Positions 17,582 to 24,261 of a stretch of DNA of 64,000 nucleotides are shown here, one piece after another. Each line of letters opens with the position of its first letter. Position 1 is the first letter of the stretch. The stretch is taken from contig NZ_BSOW01000002.1 of the NCBI RefSeq assembly GCF_030160715.1, forward strand, positions 1-64,000, written 5' to 3'. Source of the DNA: Bradyrhizobium iriomotense. GTDB taxonomy: Bacteria > Pseudomonadota > Alphaproteobacteria > Rhizobiales > Xanthobacteraceae. Under the pieces are notes generated by a model. That model did no database searches, was not told the origin of the DNA, and worked only from the letters and a program-made list of their open reading frames with translations. The position numbers and the translations under genes were made by a program.

Positions 17582-18604
17582 TCATTGCAGAGGGGAAGCA
17601 CGATCGAGGGACGCTCCAAGCTCCGTCAGCTCGCACTCGATCTGCATCATCGCTTCGTCAAGCATGCGCGCTCGTTCGAGATCACTATGCTCGGCAAAAA
17701 TCTCACGCGCCTCCCTGTAGTAGACCAGCGCCATCGAAAGATTCATGCCGTTACCGGTCTCGGAGCTCTCGATATGGCCCGGCAAATTCCACAGGCAATT
17801 CGCCTTGTTGGAGATCGTGTTGGCATATTCGAGCGGGGTCGTTTCGCGCGTGCGGACCTTGAGCGCTTCGTCGTATGCCTCGATCGCGCGAAGATTATTT
17901 TCGAGCACGTGACTCGACGAGACATACTGCAGGGCATTGCCGAGATTGTTCTGCAGCATGGCGTATTCGACTGGATCATCGACCAGCGTCACGACCTTGA
18001 GAGCTTCCTCGAAAGCCTGCACCGCGAGCGCCTCCCGCATCTTGGCGCGCTCGTCGGTCATCGGCATCGAGAGAAAGGCGGTCGCAAGGTTGTTCTGCAG
18101 AATCGCATACTCCTTCGGATGAACGTTGCGCGTGAAGGTGCGAAGCGCGCGCTGATAGGCGGCAATCGCATCCGAGATTCGCGCCCGCCCAACACCGGCG
18201 AGAGTTTGGAGGCATAGCCCAAGATTCATCTCCGCCTCGGCAACCTCTTCGGCGACGCCGACATCAGCGAGCACGGGAATGACGTCTTCAAAGATGACGC
18301 GTGAGCTGTTGAGGGCCTCGGTCCCCTGCTCAGGCATCGCCTGCAGAGCAGTTGCCTTCCGCGCAAGGATACGCGCGCGTAGCAGGCGCCTATCCTGCGT
18401 ACAAATCGTCAGAGCCTTGTCGTAGAGGGCGATCGCAGAGCCAATCGCATCTGGCGATTTGGGGCGTGACTGCAGCCCCATTGCGATTTCCATGAGCATT
18501 TCAGCCCGCTCGACCGGCGTGGCCTCGTCACTGTCCGCAGCTTCTAGAGCTGCACGAACCTGGTCGTCAGTCAGACCCGCGGCCACAGCGTCCCCTCCGG
18601 ACAC
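17582..18604 (-). CDS. TPR-repeat protein of the hydrogenase cluster
   Basis: The 340-residue product begins MSGGDAVAAG. At least four tetratricopeptide-like repeats can be read, each built on 'A-x-L-Q-N-N-L-(A/G)-x-A' helices (for example YAILQNNLAT and YAMLQNNLGN) followed by 'A-I-x-A-Y-(Q/D)-x-A-L'. There is no signal peptide. TPR proteins bind partner proteins, and one is often found in group 1h clusters. It begins 96 bases after the preceding gene in the direction of transcription, across a palindrome. A role in complex assembly is likely but not shown. Confidence 0.85.
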   Translation of the reverse strand: MSGGDAVAAGLTDDQVRAALEAADSDEATPVERAEMLMEIAMGLQSRPKSPDAIGSAIALYDKALTICTQDRRLLRARILARKATALQAMPEQGTEALNSSRVIFEDVIPVLADVGVAEEVAEAEMNLGLCLQTLAGVGRARISDAIAAYQRALRTFTRNVHPKEYAILQNNLATAFLSMPMTDERAKMREALAVQAFEEALKVVTLVDDPVEYAMLQNNLGNALQYVSSSHVLENNLRAIEAYDEALKVRTRETTPLEYANTISNKANCLWNLPGHIESSETGNGMNLSMALVYYREAREIFAEHSDLERARMLDEAMMQIECELTELGASLDRASPLQ

Positions 18605-18684
18605 GCGCGCCGCTTTACTCAGGGCGCGTCATTGATGCGGATCAAATCTAACAACCAAATTTGGTGACTGTCTACTCCTTATGC

Positions 18685-18709
18685 GAAGTGTAAACTTCGT
18701 TTACACTTC
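18685..18709. repeat. Perfect inverted repeat between the 103-residue gene and the TPR gene
   Basis: GAAGTGTAAAC (18685-18695) and GTTTACACTTC (18699-18709) are perfect 11-base arms around TTC. The repeat overlaps the last codons of the 103-residue gene and lies about 80-100 bases before the TPR start. There is no T tract, so it is not a typical terminator. The core TGTAAAC...GTTTACA resembles an operator for a dimeric repressor. It could also be an RNA stem-loop that tunes expression within the operon. Confidence 0.6.
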
Positions 18710-19012
18710 AAACGCCCCAGCGATCATGAGCGCACCGTGCGTGCTCGACCACTCGGCTGCGAATTCGGTGCAAAGATTTTTAAGGGAGCCGCTCTCGCGA
18801 AAGAAGTCCGGCGCGTGAACGACCCGGTCGCCGGCCTTGTTGCGCATCTTGAGAAGGTAACCGCCGGCTGCGGAGTGCCGGACGGGGAGGATGCAAAGAT
18901 CACGGTCCCGTCGCAGAAGAATGACGGATTCGAGACGATCGAAGAAGCGCGTGTAGACATCGCTCGAAAGATACACGGCCCCGTCTTTAATGATGACCGT
19001 AGAGGAAGACAT
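18701..19012 (-). CDS. Hypothetical protein of the hydrogenase cluster (103 residues)
   Basis: The start overlaps the protease stop by one base (TGATG). The product begins MSSSTVIIKD and appears to be a small beta-rich domain with no cysteines except one, no signal peptide and no membrane segment. I recognise no named family. Translational coupling to the maturation protease and a position before the TPR gene place it within the hydrogenase operon. A maturation or assembly role is inferred from position only. Confidence 0.7.
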   Translation of the reverse strand: MSSSTVIIKDGAVYLSSDVYTRFFDRLESVILLRRDRDLCILPVRHSAAGGYLLKMRNKAGDRVVHAPDFFRESGSLKNLCTEFAAEWSSTHGALMIAGAFEV

Positions 19013-19494
19013 CAGTTGCTCGATCCATTCGATAATCGTGTTCGGATGAGCTCCTCGATTCGATCAGCAACTTTTGATGCCGCGCCCGATGCCGGCTCGG
19101 ACATCGTCAATCCGAGGTCGATGCTTTGCGCCTCGATCAGGAAAACCACGACATCGTCCGGAAACGCGTCGCGAAAAATCGCCTTTCCGGCAAAGAGCGC
19201 ATGATCCCAGCGAAAGTCATGAAGGTTGAGGCCCGGCGCATAACGCTGCGTCAATTCGCTTCCCGGCACCTCAAAAATGGCCCCGGGCTCTGATCCAGAT
19301 TGACAGGCATCGATGACGATCAGCGCGCGACATCCACGGGCTGCGAACATCGTCGCCATTCCATCCGTCCCGGCATCGAGCAGGCGCACGGCGCCATCAT
19401 GATCGAGACCTCGGCGCTTGAGCAACTGCAGAACGGCAAGGCCAGCTCCGTCATCCGAGCGGTTTGGATTTCCACAGGCGACGACAGCTATCAT
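19012..19494 (-). CDS. Hydrogenase maturation protease (HybD/HupD family)
   Basis: The 160-residue product starts MIAVVACGNP. The nickel-sensing acidic site is present in the modified form NPNRSDDGAG (usually GNxLxxDDGxG), along with DACQSG and a C-terminal-half histidine in LHDFRWDHA. The family checks that nickel is in place and then cuts the C-terminal peptide from the large subunit. The large subunit encoded here ends 16 residues past the final ligand-motif histidine, which gives this protease its substrate. The gene lies between the cysteine-rich pair and the 103-residue gene. Confidence 0.92.
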   Translation of the reverse strand: MIAVVACGNPNRSDDGAGLAVLQLLKRRGLDHDGAVRLLDAGTDGMATMFAARGCRALIVIDACQSGSEPGAIFEVPGSELTQRYAPGLNLHDFRWDHALFAGKAIFRDAFPDDVVVFLIEAQSIDLGLTMSEPASGAASKVADRIEELIRTRLSNGSSN

Positions 19495-19638
19495 AGCGGA
19501 GCCTCGGTGGGATCATCGCCCTTCGTTTCAGGATTGCTCGGTGCGGACAGTCCGTTGCGGGACCTTCAAGCGAAGGTGCGCCATGGTGTTCAGCATGACA
19601 GCTTCACGCACGCATGGCGATAGTGTTGATCCAGCCGA

Positions 19639-19956
19639 TCAGATCCGCCAAAGCCTGCAGGACCAGTGGGGTTCGACTGGTACATCCAATTCCGGCAGTT
19701 CGCAGTAGCGCCGATGGACCTTGTAGTACATACAGGTCTCGCAAAGTTGGCACACGCCACCGTGTTCGACCGGATAGGGGGTAAACCCGGCGATCAGAAG
19801 CTTCGAATTCAGATCGTTTCCGGCCAGCTGAAGCTCGTTCACGAGCTTATGAACGTCCTCATGGCTGTCTGCCCGCGGAAAGATATCCGTCACAAGACCC
19901 GAATTGAGCAGGGTGCTGATTTGGGTGCGCAACTCGTGATCGCTTACGGCGGTCAT
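19639..19956 (-). CDS. HiPIP-like small cysteine protein, copy 2 of a tandem pair
   Basis: The 105-residue product starts MTAVSDHELR. The first 65 residues are helical. The last 40 carry C-x2-C-x9-C-x14-C, ending in SCRLWRI, with an extra cysteine three residues before the set (CQLCETC). The spacing and the tryptophan next to the last cysteine recall high-potential iron-sulfur proteins, in which four cysteines hold a [4Fe-4S] cluster. The fold outside the cysteines does not match any family I know. It is a clear paralogue of the gene just upstream at 19,984. There is no export signal. A role as a one-electron carrier for the hydrogenase is inferred. Confidence 0.75.
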   Translation of the reverse strand: MTAVSDHELRTQISTLLNSGLVTDIFPRADSHEDVHKLVNELQLAGNDLNSKLLIAGFTPYPVEHGGVCQLCETCMYYKVHRRYCELPELDVPVEPHWSCRLWRI

Positions 19957-19983
19957 TGGCGCTCGCTTCTGAAAGGGTTCAGT

Positions 19984-20301
19984 TCAGATTCGCCACAGTC
20001 GGCACCACCAGTCCGGTTCGACCGGCACTGAGAGTTCAGGCAAGTCGCACCATTTGCGATGAACAAGGTAGTACATACACTCCAGACAACGCTGCCTGTC
20101 CGGTCCATAGGGCTGATCGAGGAAACCACTGATTACCAGCTTTGATTTCAGATCCTTCGGGTCAAGCTGACGCAGCTGCAGCAAGACCTCAGCGAATTCC
20201 TTATCGGTCTCGGGAAACGGCTCAACCTGCGTCTTGAGCCCGTTTTCGAGCATATCCGCTATAGCCTTCAGGACAGCCCCGTTGTCGGACGCCATGCGCA
20301 A
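19984..20301 (-). CDS. HiPIP-like small cysteine protein, copy 1 of a tandem pair
   Basis: The 105-residue product is read from MRMASDNGAV; the ATG two codons on is an alternative start. The C-terminal module has C-x2-C-x9-C-x14-C with aromatic residues around it (CLECMYY, HRKWC, DWWCRLWRI). The downstream paralogue has the same module, nearly identical from YY to the end, and a similar helical N-terminus including L-x-S-K-L-(V/L)-I-(S/A)-G-F. It is the first gene after the large subunit, 94 bases downstream. The motif fits a [4Fe-4S] or zinc site. A carrier between the hydrogenase and the Rieske protein is the most attractive reading but is not proven. Confidence 0.75.
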   Translation of the reverse strand: MRMASDNGAVLKAIADMLENGLKTQVEPFPETDKEFAEVLLQLRQLDPKDLKSKLVISGFLDQPYGPDRQRCLECMYYLVHRKWCDLPELSVPVEPDWWCRLWRI

Positions 20302-20395
20302 CCCGCCTTTCGACGTAATGGTTCATCCAGCTCCGTTCGGCCTGTGACTTGCCGAACGAAGCCCATCGACGCAATCCAGCACTCGGTGAGTATAT

Positions 20396-21994
20396 TCAGG
20401 CCGTTCTAAAACGCGCCAGCTCCTCGCCGGTCTTGGCATCATGTGCATGCACGGTGCAGACCAGGCAAGAGTCATACGAACGGCAGACGTGGCCGACCTC
20501 GACGGGATCGTGCGGATCCTTGATTGGCGAGCCGATCAGCGCCTGCTCCATTGGTCCTCGCGTCCCATCAGCTGCCCTCGGCCCAACATTCCAGGTCGTC
20601 GGCGCGATGATCTGGTAGTTCTTGATCTTGCCGTCCTTGACCTCGATCCAGTGGCAAAGAGCCCCGCGGATGGCCTCGGTCGCCCCCCAACCCCGTCCGT
20701 CCCGCTCGGACGGCTTGATGTACCAGGGATCATTCAGGCGAAACTCCCGCAGCGCATGTTCGGCCTGCCGATACAGCTTGACCCCTTCATGCATGCGAGC
20801 GAAATGCCTCAACATCACGCTGGCTCCGCCCAGCTTCTTGTACATGTCGAGCACCAGCGGGTCGTAGTGCTGCCAGGACTCACCGTGCTTGCCGCCCGCG
20901 ATCAACTGGCGCGACAGCGGCCCCGCTTCAAGACGCCCGCTTTCATCGTGCCGCACCGCGGTGGACCAGGAATACTTACCACCCATATCAACCGTATTCT
21001 TTTGCGTCGGCACGGTCTTCCGATCGAACGGATGCAGGCCGCCGGGTTCGTCGTACCATGCATGAGCGGTATCTTCGCGGGTGAATTTCTGATCCATCAG
21101 CTTGAACGTGTCGCTCTGCCCGTCGTACACGCCGCTCTTCATGATGACGGCAGCGTTGCGGCCATCGATCGTTGGCTTCTGGTACTTGTCCTCGTGCGGC
21201 AGGTATCCCCAGGACACGAAACGTCCGTGGCCCTGACCGTACTTGTCCATGCCGCAATCGATGCTCATCCGCCAGAACATGCCGAGGTCTGAATTGGCAT
21301 GTTGCGGCCTTTCATCGAGCCAAGCCATGAAGTCATCGTAGGTCTTGATCTGTTCGTACCGTTCCAGCGAACAACCGAGCCAGACCTTTTCCATCCATTC
21401 GCGACGGAAATACTCAAGGATCGACCACGCCCGGGTCACGTCGGTGAGCGTAGGCGCGCACATCACCCCGCCCGGAACCATGTAGCTGGAGTGGGGCCAC
21501 TGCCCGCCCAAAAGCGCATAGATCTCGACAGGTTTACCGGAAATGGTGACGCCGATCTCGTAGTTGCTACCTGTGAACGGCGCCCATCGCTTCACCGCCT
21601 CTTCATAAAATTTGGAACCCGAATAGTTCTTGTGGGTATAGTCGATCATGAAGAGCCCGTAGTGATGCCGCGGAAGGCTCTGCAAGCTCTCGACCAGTTG
21701 GCCAAGATTTCGCGCCAGGATCGCATTGCGCGGCACCTCGGTCTGCCAGGCCGTGTCCAGCGCCCAGGCGGCGCACGTCAGGTGCGAGGCACCACAGATG
21801 CCGCAGGCGCGGGGCGTAACGACGAGGCCGGCTTGCGGATCCTTGTCGCGCAGGATGATTTCGAACCCGCGAAACAATTCGGCCTGCGTCCAGGCGTCGA
21901 CAACGACGCCATCTTGAATGTTGACGCGAACGTCGAGGTCGCCTTCGACGCGACCGACCGGCGAAATATCAAGAGTTTGTACTGCACTGGGCAT
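20396..21994 (-). CDS. hhyL: [NiFe] hydrogenase large subunit, group 1h (actinobacterial high-affinity type)
   Basis: The 532-residue catalytic subunit oxidises H2 to protons and electrons. The N-terminal ligand motif is RACGICGASH at residues 62-71 (Cys64, Cys67). The C-terminal one is SYDSCLVCTVH (Cys510, Cys513, His516). The serine in place of proline in D-S-C is as I remember it for this group. Sixteen residues follow His516 and should be removed by the maturation protease encoded downstream. Length and motifs set it apart from the ordinary rhizobial HupL, which is longer and has the DPCxxCxxH form. It begins 69 bases after hhyS. The group is known from Streptomyces, Mycobacterium and Ralstonia eutropha as oxygen-tolerant enzymes that scavenge hydrogen at or near atmospheric levels. 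Confidence 0.94.
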   Translation of the reverse strand: MPSAVQTLDISPVGRVEGDLDVRVNIQDGVVVDAWTQAELFRGFEIILRDKDPQAGLVVTPRACGICGASHLTCAAWALDTAWQTEVPRNAILARNLGQLVESLQSLPRHHYGLFMIDYTHKNYSGSKFYEEAVKRWAPFTGSNYEIGVTISGKPVEIYALLGGQWPHSSYMVPGGVMCAPTLTDVTRAWSILEYFRREWMEKVWLGCSLERYEQIKTYDDFMAWLDERPQHANSDLGMFWRMSIDCGMDKYGQGHGRFVSWGYLPHEDKYQKPTIDGRNAAVIMKSGVYDGQSDTFKLMDQKFTREDTAHAWYDEPGGLHPFDRKTVPTQKNTVDMGGKYSWSTAVRHDESGRLEAGPLSRQLIAGGKHGESWQHYDPLVLDMYKKLGGASVMLRHFARMHEGVKLYRQAEHALREFRLNDPWYIKPSERDGRGWGATEAIRGALCHWIEVKDGKIKNYQIIAPTTWNVGPRAADGTRGPMEQALIGSPIKDPHDPVEVGHVCRSYDSCLVCTVHAHDAKTGEELARFRTA

Positions 21995-22063
21995 GAGAGT
22001 CCGTCCCTAACAACTGAAAAAGGAAAGCAAAGAGCTCGCGGGCAACCGAAGACATTCTCCGCG

Positions 22064-23029
22064 TCAAACGACGAAGATGTCTTCCTCGGCCCACGCAGGA
22101 GAGGCGGCCTTCGCCGCGGCGGTCAGCTTGATATAGCCGGACTTGTCGACGCCTTTCGGAAGATCCTTGGGCACGCCCATCAGCGTCTGTGTTTTGAACA
22201 CCGTGCCGGGCGCAAGCTCGAAGAACGGAAACTCCGGCTCGGTGCAGCCCATGCAGGGCATTCCTGCACGCGTTTTGGAGGATTGACGATTCCAGAGGAT
22301 TCGATTGCACGGGGAGTGCGTCATCGGACCCCGGCAGCCGAGATCATAGAACAGGCACCCCTTTCGTTGCCCATACTCCGTGGCCGATACTTTGTAGGCA
22401 AAATGCATGTTACGGGTACAGCCGGTCTGCGTGAAGCTCGTGAAGAAGGTCTTCGGGCGCTGAAACTCGTCAAGCGACAGATCGCCGCCTCGCCCCGTTG
22501 CCACCGCGACAACAATTTGGGTGATCCAGTCCGGATGCGCCGGACATCCCGGCACATTAATGACGGGGAGGCCCGCCTTTGATTTGTAGTTCGCGCCGAG
22601 ATATCCGCCGTGCTGGCGCTTGAGAAACTGTAAGCCCTGGCTCTCCGAGGGGTTTGGCGCCGTTGCAGGAATGCCGCCCCACGTCGCGCAGTCACCGATG
22701 GCGACCGTATAGCCGGCCACCCTTGCAAGGTCGCTCACCCAATCCTTCATGGGGCGGCCGGCAAAGCGATTCCACTCGCCTGTGCCATTTGGCGCGTTAA
22801 CAACAGAGCCTTCAAATACGAATATATCGAGGGGCATTTGCCCCGATGTCAGCGCGTTCAAAAGCTTCCGAAGATTGTCGCCGAGCTCGAGGCCGAGCGA
22901 GGGATGCCATAACACGTTGATGCCGAAGTCGGTCACGAGATCGCAGGCGCTTGGCTCCTCGGCATTGAGAAACGACATCGTGTTTCCGGAGCACGCTCCC
23001 CCCTGGAGCCAAAGAAGATTAGCCATCAT
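22064..23029 (-). CDS. hhyS: [NiFe] hydrogenase small subunit, group 1h
   Basis: The 321-residue product starts MMANLLWLQG; GGAGG lies five bases before the first ATG (23029), and the second ATG at 23026 is equally possible. The proximal-cluster region reads GGACSGNTMS, so the usual C-x2-C has only its first cysteine. GDCATWGG and NVPGCPAHPDW supply two more. The published Ralstonia enzyme of this group has three cysteines and one aspartate at this cluster, which fits. Further cysteines (CTRNMHF, CLFYDLGCRGP, CNRILW, CMGCTEPEF) serve the other Fe-S clusters. There is no Tat signal peptide, unlike HupS, so the enzyme should face the cytoplasm. The gene is first after the sigma-54 promoter. Confidence 0.93.
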   Translation of the reverse strand: MMANLLWLQGGACSGNTMSFLNAEEPSACDLVTDFGINVLWHPSLGLELGDNLRKLLNALTSGQMPLDIFVFEGSVVNAPNGTGEWNRFAGRPMKDWVSDLARVAGYTVAIGDCATWGGIPATAPNPSESQGLQFLKRQHGGYLGANYKSKAGLPVINVPGCPAHPDWITQIVVAVATGRGGDLSLDEFQRPKTFFTSFTQTGCTRNMHFAYKVSATEYGQRKGCLFYDLGCRGPMTHSPCNRILWNRQSSKTRAGMPCMGCTEPEFPFFELAPGTVFKTQTLMGVPKDLPKGVDKSGYIKLTAAAKAASPAWAEEDIFVV

Positions 23030-23078
23030 TTCCTCCACCAAATAAGACGCACTCATGCGGCATCTTGAATGGAAGGAT

Positions 23079-23094
23079 AGCAAGTCCCGTGCCG
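23079..23094 (-). promoter_or_regulatory. Sigma-54 (-24/-12) promoter of the hydrogenase operon
   Basis: On the minus strand CGGCACGGGACTTGCT has the invariant GG and GC separated by exactly ten bases, as in TGGCAC-N5-TTGCW; only the first base differs. It lies 50 bases before the hhyS start, leaving a leader of about 35-40 bases that includes the GGAGG site. An NtrC-family activator with an intact GAFTGA motif is encoded 1.2 kb upstream. Confidence 0.85.
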
Positions 23095-23111
23095 AACCGC
23101 TGATAGGGTAA

Positions 23112-23126
23112 AATTGCGCGGCAATT
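23112..23126. promoter_or_regulatory. Inverted repeat upstream of the sigma-54 promoter
   Basis: AATTGC-GCG-GCAATT is a perfect 6+3+6 inverted repeat 18 bases upstream of the -24 element. It shares the GCAATT/AATTGC half-site with the palindrome at 23156-23169. It may be a low-affinity activator site. Confidence 0.45.
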
Positions 23127-23155
23127 CAGTAATTTCAGGGTTCAACCGCGCGCGC

Positions 23156-23169
23156 GGAGCAATTGCTCC
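23156..23169. promoter_or_regulatory. Candidate upstream activator site
   Basis: GGAGCAATTGCTCC is a perfect 14-base palindrome about 60 bases upstream of the -24 element, within the usual range for an NtrC-family enhancer. It shares the core GCAATT with the nearby inverted repeat. Binding by the adjacent regulator is inferred. Confidence 0.5.
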
Positions 23170-23378
23170 TCTCGATTTTGTGCATACTAACTTTGCTGTG
23201 CATAGATGGTTTTCAGAATGAGGATCCGAAGCAATCTGGCATTCGCGCTGCACCATCTTGCACTCGAACGTCACGCTAGAATCTTTTTGGGCTGCGCGCA
23301 GCTTGATGGACTTGTCACAGTTTATTTGGATTCCTGTCATGACGAAATGTTTCCCGTCTACACTGACACGACACGACG

Positions 23379-23843
23379 TTGGCAAGTCCTCCTTCGAGGC
23401 GATACGAAGCCAATGACGGCGCGATCGCACGAAATCGCGAGGCATTGCAAACCATCCTCAGCGCGGTCGCGAAGATCGAACTCGTCATCAGCATGATCGC
23501 GAAGATAGCGACCCAGACGGATCCGATTGCGCTCAACGCGCGTATAGAAGCGGCGCAGGCCGGCGAAGTGGGCAAAGGCTTCGCGGTGATTGCCACCTAG
23601 GTGAAGCTGCTTGTCGTTCAAACCGCCAAGGAGACCTCAGAGATCACGACGCAGATCTGAGCAATCCAACGGGCATCGGCGCTGTCCGCCGAAAACCTCG
23701 ACCAAGGCCGCCGAACGATCGATGAAATCGCAGTGTTCAGCCAATCCATGACGAGCGCCGTTGACGAGCAGGAGAACGCGACTCGCCGCACCAACCGAAA
23801 CATCTCGGATGCTGCGCGTTTCGCGCACGCCGCAACCTAGTCG
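23379..23843 (+). pseudogene. Decayed methyl-accepting chemotaxis protein, signalling-domain remnant
   Basis: In one plus-strand frame the sequence matches the hairpin tip of a chemoreceptor: IAKIATQTDPIALNARIEAAQ, GEVGKGFAVIAT, and later QTAKETSEITTQI and DEQENATRRTNRNISD. The frame is broken by TAG at 23598, TGA at 23658 and TAG at 23838, at places where intact receptors have Glu or other residues. No sensor domain, membrane segment or start is left. It is a relic between the hydrogenase promoter and its regulator, on the opposite strand. Confidence 0.82.
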
Positions 23844-24006
23844 ATTACGTCGATGGCAGGCCTGAATGGTCGAACGAAGGCGTTGTCGGAGGAGCCTCAC
23901 TGCCTTATCCAGGTCGGTGCCCGCTGCGATGGACGAGATCCGCGGTGAAGCAACCAAGCTACGGGCGCAAATGGTGCTCGCTGAATCTGTTTGACTAGGT
24001 CCTACT

Positions 24007-24252
24007 TCACCCGTGGCGATTTCCGCAGGCGGGGCAATTTACCTCGAGCAGATAGCCATACCAGATGCCTTGGCAGCGACTGCACCAGTGCCCCGTCGTC
24101 TGTCGCTCGGGCAGACCAAGCCTCTTCGACAGCTCACTTAATCCAAGATTCTTGAAAGGTGTGTGGGCCCCGGAAGGCGAAACCCGGGACTGTGGAAATC
24201 GCACCAAGTTCGTCGGCGGGTTCGGCTCAGAAGAATCCTGGCTCTCGACCAT
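24007..24252 (-). CDS. Small zinc-ribbon protein next to the sigma-54 activator
   Basis: The 81-residue product starts MVESQDSSEP. The N-terminal half is polar and probably disordered. The C-terminal 30 residues hold two cysteine pairs, CSRC and CPAC, about 16 residues apart (HWCSRCQGIWYG, then NCPACGNRHG). This is the pattern of a zinc ribbon or rubredoxin-like knuckle. It starts nine bases after the activator stop and is probably cotranscribed with it. No family is recognised; it could modulate the activator or serve in metal handling for the hydrogenase. Confidence 0.65.
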   Translation of the reverse strand: MVESQDSSEPNPPTNLVRFPQSRVSPSGAHTPFKNLGLSELSKRLGLPERQTTGHWCSRCQGIWYGYLLEVNCPACGNRHG

Positions 24253-24261
24253 TGTCGCCTC

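Noticed and set aside
22064..23083. Tat signal peptide on the hydrogenase small subunit
   Set aside because: No RRxFxK motif precedes the GGACSGN site; the extra residues upstream of 23029 do not form a signal peptide.
23379..23600. A 73-residue plus-strand frame taken as an intact small gene
   Set aside because: Homology to chemoreceptors continues in the same frame past its stop, so it is part of a pseudogene.
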